Source of the DNA: Wuchereria bancrofti
Lineage: Eukaryota; Nematoda; Chromadorea; Rhabditida; Onchocercidae
DNA: 64,000 bases
Direction of reading: 5' to 3'
Assembly (NCBI GenBank): GCA_005281725.1
Contig: SSBO01000013.1
Coordinates: 750,440-814,439, forward strand
Shown: piece after piece, positions 53,665 through 64,000 of the stretch
Position numbering within the stretch: position 1 is the first letter of the stretch
Layout of the letters: every line of letters starts with the position of its first letter
The notes under the pieces: model-generated
What the model saw: only the letters and a program-made list of their open reading frames with translations
The model's database searches: none
Told to the model about the DNA's origin: nothing
Program-made: the position numbers and the translations under genes

Positions 53665-56636
53665 GTATGCAAGGCTTACGCGGTGATATGTATAACTAGA
53701 TTAAAATAATAATATATTATTCTTTTTACGACATAATTTATTCATAATATTCTAATTTTGCCTCGGAGTTGAAGTATTTGTTATAGTATAATTGATTTTT
53801 TCATTTTGGTTTTGAGTAATTGATTTCATCAATGATAATACAATAGTGCAATAGTACCTGAAATGTATTATTTATACATACAATCTTTTTATTATTTTAC
53901 CTCTAATTAATTTTTTTAACCTTTGCATAATCATAATATAAATATTATTTTATTTTCATATACACATAAATTATACTAGATTTGAAACATATTTTTTCCA
54001 TCAAAAATATCGAAAATGTTGTAAAAAAGGCTCAACGATGAGTATTGCTGAAGAAATTTGCTATCACTGCAGAAAATATTTAATAACAGTGCAAAAAAAA
54101 AAAATCGAAATTCTTATGAAGCAAATTGTAATTAATAATTTTATTAATAACTTATTTATTTGCTAATTAATAATTTAATTATTTGCTAAAATATAATCTG
54201 GCCAAATGGATGTTACTAACTATAAAATAAGGCCCTAACTTTTATTGTAATTCATAATGTATTTGCAAAATATACGCCTTTTTCTAAAATGAAATTTTAA
54301 GCTAAAATTACTCTAAATTATGCTAAAATTTTTAAAAAAAAGCTTAAAATATTTTTAAAACTGAAAAACTTCACTTAAATTGGTTGGATGACTTTCTAGT
54401 TACAAAATCTGAATTAGCCAAGATATCTGAGAATTATTGTATCTAAGAAGTATTGCACAAATTAGAAAAATTGATTAAACTGAAAGCTTATTTTAATCTA
54501 TTCTTTACAACGAGTTACCTATTCCGTTTATTATCATCTCTTCTTCTACTTTTGTTTCCCGAAACTTTCTAACTGGTAATTATACCTTAAGCAAAGTTAC
54601 AAAGTGACATCATATAGTCATTACATGTTACTCCGGAAACTCATAAGTTGGCCGAGTCATTTATGATTTATATGAGTGAAAAAAGTTGGGGCAATAAAAA
54701 CAAATTTAATTATTTCTTATTACTTATTTATTTATCATGAATGTCCACTTTTTTACATAATTTCCAATTAAACTGACAAAATAATTAACAGAATTTTCAA
54801 AAGGAATTAGATAAAACTAATGAAGATTCCATTTTTTTTTTACTTCTGCTAATTTAATGCTTTTCTTCTTACGCTGATTTCTACTGATAATAACTGACAA
54901 CATTTAATGGATAATTTATCTTTCGTTTTGACTAATTGCATTGATAACAGTTACTTCATTTTGAAAATAGGTATTATAAAGATTTAAAACGAAATAGTCA
55001 TAAGATTGACAATTTAGGTAAAATTACTCGGTTACTCTTACCAGGAAACTCCGTTACAATAATTTCAAATCCTAACCTTCTACACTAAAAAAATTAAAAA
55101 ATTGTGAATTTGTTAATATATATATGAAAATTTTATTGAATGAAGGTATTTTTACTTCAACCTAATAAAGTGAAACAATTGATCACACTATGCGTTTAGC
55201 TATAAGTTATCTTTGATAGAGTCTGTTTATTGATATCAAATTCAACTATTTTCCTAGATGTTAAAAAGTACCGATAAACTGAAATTAGTTACTTCATTTC
55301 ATTAAAGGAAAAAAAAAATGCATCAAAATTATTTCTGTAGTTTAATTCGATCAAAAAATCTTCATTTTTTTCTTGCTTTTCATTTCACTTGATGAATGTT
55401 TTTGCAACATTTCTAATAATCAAACAAAATTAATTAATTACTAATTAATAAGAATTATTCAATAATGCAAATGTTACAAGCGAATTTTGACATTTATCGT
55501 TGTCCATTTTTTTGTTGTTTGTGAATAATCATTAGGAGCCAAAAATAGGTTTTGCGATTATCTTTGAATGCCCATTTAATTTGAAATTATTCAAACACTA
55601 CACTACAGAATTGAAGAAATACTTGAAAAAAAAGCAAAACATCTTTTTGCATTATGCGTCTTCTTTTTTTAATCAAGTAAACATTAATTTACTTATCATT
55701 CATGTAATTATCACATAAATAAATATTCCTTTAATTATCGAAAAAAGTTCATAACAATATCCAAAATATCTTGCTTTTCCCTTTTACAAAATATTTTGTC
55801 ACCACTGCACTAACAGTGAACAATGAAAATAAATATGTTAAATATTTGTAATTCAAAATATTAAATATTGCCTCATGTTTCAACTTTTTAGCAAATATTC
55901 TTTATCACCGTAGCAACTAATTACTTTCTTATTACTTAAATCACTTGTGAACGGGATTTTTTAATTTAAAATTAAAAAAAAGCTGACATTTTGCTTTCAA
56001 AATTTATAACTGCAAACTTCACTCTGGAAAATTGTCTTTCTTTTTTTATTTTGTTTTTGTTGATAATAGAAAAATCTATAATTTAAGGTATAACAAGCTA
56101 TTATAACTTCTTACATACTGAACATGTCAATGAAAAATAATTAATTAATGGCTATTCAATATGCATATACATTTTACTATACGTAAATGTACTTATTACT
56201 TATATATAAACGTGTTGTATACGTTGATATATATACCACGTTCATACATAAATAAGTAAACTTACGTACATCTTTAATACAATAATTGTATTTTAAGAAT
56301 AGAAGCATTTATTCATATATGCATCCGCTTGGTTTAACGTAATATTCGCATAATTTTGAAGATTATCAGCTAGATCTAATAACAATTAATTGGATTAATT
56401 GGATTATTTGGACTAATTGGACTAATTAAATTGGGTTACTAAAATTGACATTTTACAAAAATAAAAACAAGACAAATAAACAAAAACAAACTACACAACA
56501 ACACTCAACGTAAGTAAGTAATTACATAACGAGATAATTCAATTCAATTTGCTTCGACATTTTACATCCTTTCACAACCGTTCAAAAGAAATTCTTTCAT
56601 GAAAGGATATAATAAATAAGAGGCATTACGGTTCGA
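53665..56636. other. AT-rich gene-free region
   Basis: Nearly 3 kb of AT-rich sequence with frequent A/T homopolymers and small direct repeats (for example TAATTGGA units near 56385-56430). No exon with credible frame and splice sites was found on either strand. Confidence 0.5.
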
Positions 56637-56709
56637 GGCCTCGTGGCGCAATGGATAACGCGTCGGTCTACGGAACCGAAGATTGCAGGTTCGACTCCTG
56701 CCGAGGTCG
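56637..56709 (+). tRNA. tRNA-Arg (anticodon ACG)
   Basis: The 73-nt sequence folds as a complete cloverleaf. The acceptor stem GGCCTCG pairs with CGAGGTC with one G-U. The D arm follows, then an anticodon stem TCGGT/ACCGA around loop CTACGGA. The T arm is GCAGG/CCTGC around TTCGACT. Anticodon ACG reads CGN arginine codons after A34 editing to inosine. The A-box (TGGCGCAATGG) and B-box (GGTTCGACTCC) for RNA polymerase III are intact, and a TTTTT run follows at 56762-56766. There is no intron, and the CCA end is not encoded, as usual in eukaryotes. Confidence 0.95.
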
Positions 56710-56962
56710 AAATAAACCGCTTCACTTTGTTGTGGTTGGAAAACTCCCGTTCTAGCTGTCGTTTTTCATCATTGAACTATAATTCTGATTTATTTATTGA
56801 TTACTTTAATAGAGGAAACAGTATACTTCTCTAAAGTTATTCATCAAGTAATAATTATTCGTTTAATTCCGATTCTAATATTTATATCTGGTACAATTAG
56901 TAGCCATATTGGGCCGTATTATATTTGAGAGTGAAACGAATTGGTTGGTTGCTGTGAAGCTT

Positions 56963-56963
<1 letters not shown>

Positions 56964-57009
<46 letters not shown>
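56964..57009. repeat. Poly-T tract (46 T)
   Basis: An uninterrupted run of 46 T. It may be the polyA tail of a retroposed sequence in minus orientation, but no source transcript is recognisable next to it, and length in such runs is prone to sequencing error. Confidence 0.85.
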
Positions 57010-57010
<1 letters not shown>

Positions 57011-57264
57011 TATGCTACTATTAATTCTTGTCGTATAAATTGTTTATTCAAAGTTTGATGTCCAATTTCACTTCCATTTGATAGCTTCCTTTTTTGCATA
57101 ACTGTTAAATCATCGTCAAATATCTCATGATTTGATCATTTATAGACTTTTAAGTTTTCTTACAAATATAATAAAGTGAATAATTATTTGGCTTAATTTC
57201 ATATAACTATAATAGTCTGAAAATAAATTTAGCTGGTGTTTACGTAATGTAATTTATAGATAAA

Positions 57265-60200
57265 ATGGGACATAAAGATAAAGATAAGAGAAAAAGAAGA
57301 CATGAACGTGAACATGATAACGAGAGACGAAAGAAGAAAAAGCAACGGAAACATCATGAGCATAATTCATTAAGCTCCGATTCTGATAAGGTATTACTAC
57401 TACTTTGACCTGTAACTTCTTAATACGCGTTTTTTTTTTTTTCACTAATTTTATTTCATTGTTAGCGCTGATTATTATTATAGATTTTGGTTTTGGTTGA
57501 TCTGATAGATGCCTGTATTGTGAAAGAGACTTCGACAAAATAGATTTAATTGCATGGTTGACCTATAATACTTCTCATTATTTTTAGGACGATCGATTCG
57601 ATCAACGTTTGAATGCATTACGAGAAGAGAAGAAACGAAAGAAGAAGAAAGAAAAAGAAAAGAAGAAAGAGATGGAAACTTCAGAGGAAAAAAAAGCCAG
57701 ACGTTTAGCAAAAAAATTGAAAAAGGTTTTCTGGTTATGATGTTTAGTGATTAAAAATTGCTTTAGTAGCTTTTAAAAACCAAAACAATATCTTTCTAAA
57801 TATTTCTTGTTCGTGATTTTCTTATCCGAATAAGAAAGTGATTTTGTTCCTGTGAAACTTGAAGATCTCAAATCTTTTACGTTGCAAAATGATATATTGT
57901 CTGACTTTCACTAATGATTTTGAAGGCAGAAAAGGAGTCAAGCTTTACATTCGACGATGAAGCCAAATATACTAACACAAATAATCCATTTAACGACCCG
58001 AATTTAACGTCTACTTTTATATGGACTAAGAAATTGGCAGCTGAAGGCAAGGCTGAATTGTCGCTTAAACAAATTGAAAAAATGTAAGTTAATTGGTTGT
58101 AGGTTACGGTAAGCTCATGTTTCAGGTCATTTCGTTAGTCAGCTATCTAAAGAGAGATACAATTTTGATACAAAGCTTGTTAATTTTATGCAGTTTTTAT
58201 ACAAAGATTGAAACAGTGGACAGTCAGTTATCATAATTATACTTTATTTTTTCTCCTTTATTAATGTCATTGAATATAGGAACAGAGATCGTACCCTGAA
58301 GAACTTAGCAGAAATGGAAGAGCTCAAACGAAATCGAGAAGCACGAGATGCGGCTCGGGAAGATCTAGAAATGATCAAAAGGGATGAGGAAAGGCGACAT
58401 AACTCGGACTGGTATGCAACAGAAGAAGGATTCTTACTTAGTCAGGCTAAATTACGTACACAGATCAGGCTAAAAGAGGGACGAGCAAAGCCTATCGATT
58501 TTCTTGCCAGGTGCTTTGATTTTGCCGTTTTTTACTGCTTCACTTCATACTCTGAAATCATTTTCAGATTAGCTGTATTTTTTTTCACTAATTGTTGGTT
58601 GATATTTTCGTCAGTTGCTAGATTTTTTATCATTCTAATATTTGTAGATATATTAGTTGTGACAACGAAAAGATTGAAAATATGAAAGATGAAGAATTCG
58701 AGCTTGTTGATCCAGTAACGTATCTGAGGGGACTTAAAATTAGAGACCTGGAAGATTTGCTGGAGGATATCAAGGTATTTTCTTTCTTCTTAACTCCATT
58801 CGCTTTATATTTTCAGAATCATTGCAACTTTTAGTGTCATACCCTATCAAGCCACCTAGTGACATCTTTTCCTATCTTTCCTGTGCTACTTTTTTGCATT
58901 TCTTTTTATAAATAGGTTTATCGACGAGTGGATCCAACTGATAATTCAATCTGGTGGACTGATTTTTGTACAGTTGTTCGGCATGAAATACGAAAGCTGT
59001 CTAATGATGTTAATTCAACTTACGCGAGAGAGTCAGTTCATAATTCTGTGCAGAGTGATATTACTAAGCTATTCAAGGTATGTTTTGCTTTTTCACAGTC
59101 TTCTACGACATTATGAAGAAATGAATTATCTTTGCAAATTAGTACATTTTTTGACAGAAATTTGGTAATGGCAGCATAGATTTTGGAATTTTTTGAGGAA
59201 ATAAAGTACCTTCATGTTGCTTGCTTTAATGCATCAGTTACAAATGGTTTCGAAAAAAAATGATCGAGCAAGGGACAGCAATAAAACTGACTCAATACAA
59301 AAACTTTTTGCGAAACAAAACATCAAATAGTATTGCAGGGCAAAACTCATCAAGAATTAGCACTGTTGGAAACCCAGATCAAAAAAAAGATTCACAGCGG
59401 TGAACCTGGCGTAGATGTAGAATTCTTGGAATTTACGCTACAGCATCTTCACGTATATATGGCGAAAGCTCGTATTCATGAGCAACATCAAGAAATATTG
59501 CGGTGTAGACTAAAAAAGATAAGAGAAGAGCAAAAAGCTGAAAAGGACAAGCGTGAATATGAATCAGAACAGGTATTCGGACAGGTATTACTTTGTTTGA
59601 TTTATTTTGTACTAAGGATGAGTATCAGAAGTTCTCCAATAAAATGATTCTAGGAACGTGGAGAAGGTTCGAGCGGAATGAAGCAGTCAGCTAAGTTAAA
59701 AACACTGCCTGTACAACTGGATGAATTGGATGCTATGGACGATGATGTTAAGGAACAGCAGTGGCGGTATGTTTCAGTGAAGTTTGATTATGGTTTCGTT
59801 GTGCCATTCTTCTTGAAATTGGCATGTTAAATTGGAGGAATAAATAAAAAGTGTACTGCGCATCAAATGGTTTTGTTCATTGCAATATCATGTCATGATA
59901 GCGGAAGTTGATCAGAACCTATGATGAAATGATCAGTTAAAGGCAAAGAGTCTTACGTGAATAAATTTTACTGAGTTCTGAACCATATATGAAAATTTTC
60001 TAGTATTCAAAAATCATAAATGAATTTAGGCTTCTAACAGAGGATGAAATGGAGATTCTAACACTAGAAATGTATGAACATGGTTCGTATAGTCCATCGT
60101 ATGGTGACGAAAAAGAAGCTATGCCAGGTATCGAGATTCTGGATGAAGCGGAAGATGTTCAAAAACGTAAGGAAATGATGGATAAAGCCGAGAATGGCTC

Positions 60201-61472
60201 TGCAGCTTCTACATCGAATGATTTGTCGGTAATTTTTTTTCAAATTTTTGTCAAGTAGTTGTTTAGTATCTTTATCAGTCAGCAATGCTAAGATACGAAT
60301 GATAGAGGCATCTCTTTTCTCTATTTGTTATTTTCAGTTAGAAATTGAAATTGAATCTAGTCTATTCTGTTACTAAATTATTATTGCTGTAGATGGCAGA
60401 AGCAGAAATGGAGCTGATAGCTCGCCGAGGCATGACGAATGATGAGGCAGTATTTTCGGTAGAAGCACCACTTGAAGCACAGACTTTTCTTTGGTCTGAA
60501 AAATATCGACCACGGAAACCAAGGTAATTCTTGCTCAATTTCTCTCGCATATTGGTTCTTAAAAAACTCGTTTAAGGTTGCACTGGAATTGCTAGCAGTT
60601 ATATCATATGATTTATACTAATACTTTTGAAGCTAATGAGATTCCTACTAGATCTGCTTTTTCCATGAATTTCAGGATTTAATAGTTTCAAAGATATTTA
60701 ACATTTTTAGTGGTTTGTATCTTGCTAGGATTAATTTGTTTTTCACCCATAAATCAAAGCTTTTCGCTTGCAAAATTTGCTTGTCACATGTAAAACTTGT
60801 ACGATCTTTTCAATTACAGATATTTCAATCGTGTACATACTGGATTTGAGTGGAACAAATATAATCAGACTCACTATGATATGGATAATCCACCACCGAA
60901 AATTGTGCAGGGTTACCGCTTTAATGTAAGTCTTTTTTTTGATCAGAATTTTAAACTGTTTTTGAACATATGGCTGTTAAATTAACACCGTTTAGGAGCT
61001 TTTTATTTTCTATCAAGTTAATATTAATATTAACACCAATATTATTAGATAACTTTAACATTGCCTTACCGAAAATAGTTTACAGTGCCATAATGTAAAA
61101 TTTCTGGTTGTTCCGTCTATCCCACAAACTAAGTTAAAAGTTTTCGGATTGTTCTGTTTATCCCACAAACTGAATTGAAAACTTTAGCTGAAAACTCTTT
61201 CTATAATGTTAAACCTAAACTTGATTTGACTTCAGATATTCTATCCCGATTTATTAGATGTCACAGAAACGCCTACGTTTACGGTAACACCATGTGATGA
61301 TCCAGATTTTGCTGTGATAAGATTTCATGCCGGACCTCCCTACGAAGATATAGCCTTTAAATGTGTTAATCGAGAATGGGAAATTAGCCATAAGCATGGC
61401 TACAAGTGTCAATTTGTTAATGGTATATTCCAGTTATGGTTTTACTTCAAGAGGTACCGATATCGACGCTGA
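57265..61472 (+). CDS. CACTIN: Cactin, spliceosome-associated protein
   Basis: Cactin is a nuclear protein tied to the spliceosome; in flies it was found as a partner of the IkB protein Cactus, and in worms it affects cell migration. Twelve exons give about 653 residues: 57265-57390, 57588-57725, 57926-58083, 58280-58510, 58648-58774, 58916-59077, 59339-59572 (or 59584), 59654-59766, 60030-60228, 60393-60523, 60820-60925, 61236-61472 (TGA). The N-terminus is Lys/Arg/Glu-rich (MGHKDKDKRKRRHERE). The central domain has KYTNTNNPFNDPNL and AKLRTQIRLKEGRAKPIDFLA. The C-terminal domain is almost unchanged from human: FNRVHTGFEWNKYNQTHYD, DNPPPKIVQGY, FHAGPPYEDIAFK and the final QLWFYFKRYRYRR. The start codon is the first ATG ahead of the conserved basic region. 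Confidence 0.96.
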
Positions 61473-63746
61473 TTGATTGATTGATACAGTTCAAAATGTT
61501 TTATTTCTGTATTTATTCAGCATATTTTCGCGATAGAACTTTCTTTCTTGATCTACATTTTGTTTTTCGTGAATTGAAATTAAACATCAAATTGTTAGAT
61601 TTTGATCATCAAGTACTCTGATTATTCTTTCCTAAACCATTGCAACTTTTACTAGACACTGCTGTTGATGAATTCGTTTTATTGCTTTGAATAAAACAAT
61701 ACTAAGGTAATACTGCTAGTTGAAGAATTGGAAATGAAGTTATCGGGGTGAAGTACAAAAAAAAGCTCATTTTCTTCTGTTGGAATAATGGGTAGAAGTA
61801 TGTTTAATGCATATATGAATTTGTCGCATCCGGGCATTGCGTGAATGGTCCGCGGTATCTAGACGTTTTACATTCTAGTTTCCTTTCAACTCTACATTGT
61901 GAGATGAAAGAAAGAAGTCGAATTGGTTGGTGCAAATGATGCACTGCTATAAGACTTGTAGCTGGTAAACGGTTCGGGGTTCGATTCTTGGGTGTGCCAG
62001 TGATGAAACGACGTTGATTTGCTGTTCACGTAGTGATCATACGTTTGAAGTGAACGTTTGTGATAAGTCTGAGGTTGCGTCATGCTGGGAGTCTTACCGT
62101 ACGTTAAGTCAAACTTTGTTAAGAAAGGTCGGGATGAATGTTTTTCGCCAGTCGTCGTATACTACTTTCTCCATTGATTGCATATATCATCAGATTAAGT
62201 GTCTTATCAGTTAAGATTAAACAATTTAACATAAAAAGAAAATGAGCGAACAAACTGAAGTGAAAACAACGCAATTCATGCAGACATGTTCTTATATCAA
62301 CAAATCCTTTTATAAAGAATTTTGTATGACAAAACAATTCTGACTATACTCAAAATATTAAAAATACCACACGCAATAAAAAAGTTTCGGCAGTTCAACA
62401 TCAAAATGCATCCAGAGTTGAGTATTTCTTTTTCACAAGATTTGAAATTTTGCAAAATTTTTTCGTAAATCCGCTTTTTACATCGATTTCTTTTTTCAGC
62501 TGAAACATTTGCATAGTTAAAAATTTCTCCATAAATCACAATAGCCCACATATTGGACACATTGGCTATGATGTGTAAATATCGGTACTGCAATAGCAGC
62601 AACTTTTTTTCATTATAGTGAAAATAAATTAAAGAATATTTCTCCAATTTATTTATTTATTTATCTAATTTTATTAATTTATTCTAATTATTTAATTTGT
62701 TCATTTTATTTCATTTTTTTAATTTCCTTTGTTTACTTATTTATTTATTATTTATTAGGTAAATGAATCAAATAAACAAGTTACAAATGTATGTTTTCAT
62801 TTTACACTGTAAAATATAAATTTTAATAATACTTTATTTTTTGTCGCTGTATAACTGTTATGGAATAATCTGTTGAAAAACAACGGTGTAATTTAAGTGT
62901 TAACAAAGTTAATTCTCAATTTATTATTCTTAGATGAACAAGTAAAGGTGAAGAAATAAAGATCAATAAAGGTTATGGTCATGTTCTTTTAATAGCCAAC
63001 TGATACAAATAACGAATGCAAAAATCTTACGATTAGCTATTAATTCCTAATGTGTTATGAAATCAGCCAATAAGTGAATTTAAATAAATTTCAAAGCGGT
63101 TGTTTCTTAAAAAATGACATATTTTGTATTTTTTAAATTTTTTTAAAATAGTTGTTATTTGAATAGCTTATAAAGGTTGACGTTTCTTAAACACATAGGA
63201 TAGAAAGTTAAAAGTAAAGAATTGATAAACACTTTACTAAAATTACTAGTATTTTTCATCGAAAGTTGTTCAACTTCAATTTTAGATTTCTGAGGGAGGG
63301 AGAAGAAGAGAGGGAGAGAGAGAGAGAGGAAAAAGGAAGATAGGAAAAAGACGATATTTATTTGAAAATAAAATAATGGTTATTTGGAATGCATGATTTT
63401 AGATACATGCCTAAATTGCATTTACTAAAATGCATGCGCTACCAAATCAAACTAATTTAAATTGTATGTTATAATATTTTTGATTAGAGTACAACAAAAG
63501 AAATTACTATGAGATAAGCAAGCAGGAATTTAAAATTGAAATTAAAATTTTAATCATTAATGATTCACCAGTAACGAAAACGAAAAAAAAAACTTTCAAT
63601 TTTTTATCAAATTTAAATTAAAAATATCAACTTAATAAATGAATAAACTATGCCAAAAAAAAGCAAAAGAAAATGGAAAAACGATAAAAGTGCAAATCAT
63701 TTAAAAAAAAAAAATTTTTTAATAATCTATGAAATTTTAATTTTAG
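61473..63746. other. Intergenic region with SINE-like and simple repeats
   Basis: About 2.3 kb after Cactin. Near 61978-61988 is a sequence close to a polymerase III B-box (10 of 11 bases of GGTTCGANTCC) in a GC-richer patch (about 61900-62110) that could be a tRNA-derived element. The rest is AT-rich. 63291-63335 is a GA-rich purine run. No exon is supported here. Confidence 0.45.
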
Positions 63747-63890
63747 CATAGTCGTAGTAAAACAGAACGTTTACTGCGATATATTCTTCGACGACAGCAA
63801 TGTGTCATAATGCTATTTATGCAAATTATTTTCTTAATCTTAATTATTACTGTTATTTTCGCACAATTTCATAGTACTGCTAATCTTAAT
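63747..63890 (+). CDS. Candidate membrane-anchor exon of a gene leaving the window (partial)
   Basis: A 144-nt open block has a TTTTAG acceptor (to 63746) and a GT donor after 63890. It encodes HSRSKTERLLRYILRRQQC followed by a strongly hydrophobic run of about 20 residues (LFMQIIFLILIITVIFAQ), then HSTANLN. Basic residues before a single membrane segment suggest a type II signal anchor, as in Golgi glycosyltransferases or similar proteins. The rest lies beyond the window end or in undetected exons, so the identity is unknown. Confidence 0.4.
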
Positions 63891-64000
63891 GTTTGTTTTA
63901 TTGCATTTCCATTCTTTTGTCTTCATTTCTTTGGTTATTTTTAACATTTTTTAAAACACTTTTTTAAAAAATTTTAACTATTTAAAAAAATTTTTTTCTT

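Noticed and set aside
56875..57099. Minus-strand frame with a long poly-Lys run
   Set aside because: It is created by the 46-T tract and has no other coding character.
61925..62000. Possible tRNA gene
   Set aside because: A B-box-like sequence is present, but the acceptor, D and anticodon stems do not pair, so it is listed only as a SINE-like remnant.

Overview
The window is AT-rich nuclear DNA from a nematode. Genes are broken into many short exons with nematode-type 3' splice sites (TTTTCAG/TTTTTAG), microsatellites are common, and one stretch matches 21 of 22 bases of the nematode spliced leader SL1. Proteins, gene structure and base composition fit a filarial (clade III) worm, but the species cannot be named from the sequence alone. 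Single Ns at 3361, 9674, 12492, 14747 and 17704 look like scaffold joins. At four of them the sequence just before the N repeats after it, so about 3.2 kb of the left third is probably redundant.

Layout. 1-6707 is a decayed duplicate of 35120-43621: it carries a broken ZW10 copy (1180-5250) and the first three exons of a mitochondrial EF-G copy (5729-6360), and ends exactly at an exon-4 splice acceptor, next to a frameshifted RhoGAP exon (6718-6895). 8112-8824 holds the last three exons of an unidentified minus-strand gene. 15678-17590 holds a 75-bp tandem repeat, an SL1-like sequence and candidate exons. 17.7-22.7 kb is mostly non-coding. An E2F-family transcription factor occupies 22770-28572 (minus), with two alternative 5' ends. 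A MADF-domain gene lies at 32006-34769 (minus). The intact ZW10 gene (36313-42147, plus) is followed in the same direction by mitochondrial elongation factor G (42638-48679, plus), possibly as an operon. A short secreted-peptide precursor (49439-51610, minus) runs tail-to-tail with EF-G. 51.6-56.6 kb is non-coding apart from a possible solo LTR. Then come tRNA-Arg(ACG) at 56637, the spliceosome-associated protein Cactin (57265-61472, plus), repeats, and a membrane-anchor exon of a gene that leaves the window (63747-63890).

The genes are mostly unrelated housekeeping and regulatory genes: kinetochore/dynein recruitment and ER-Golgi tethering (ZW10), mitochondrial translation (EF-G), cell-cycle transcription (E2F), DNA binding (MADF protein) and pre-mRNA splicing (Cactin). 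The most unusual points are the segmental duplication with its 40-bp perfect palindrome and splice-site breakpoint, the SL1-like genomic sequence, the unrecognised peptide precursor, the dual E2F 5' ends and the divergent C-terminal domain of EF-G. Exon models come from reading frame, splice signals and phase agreement and have no transcript support.
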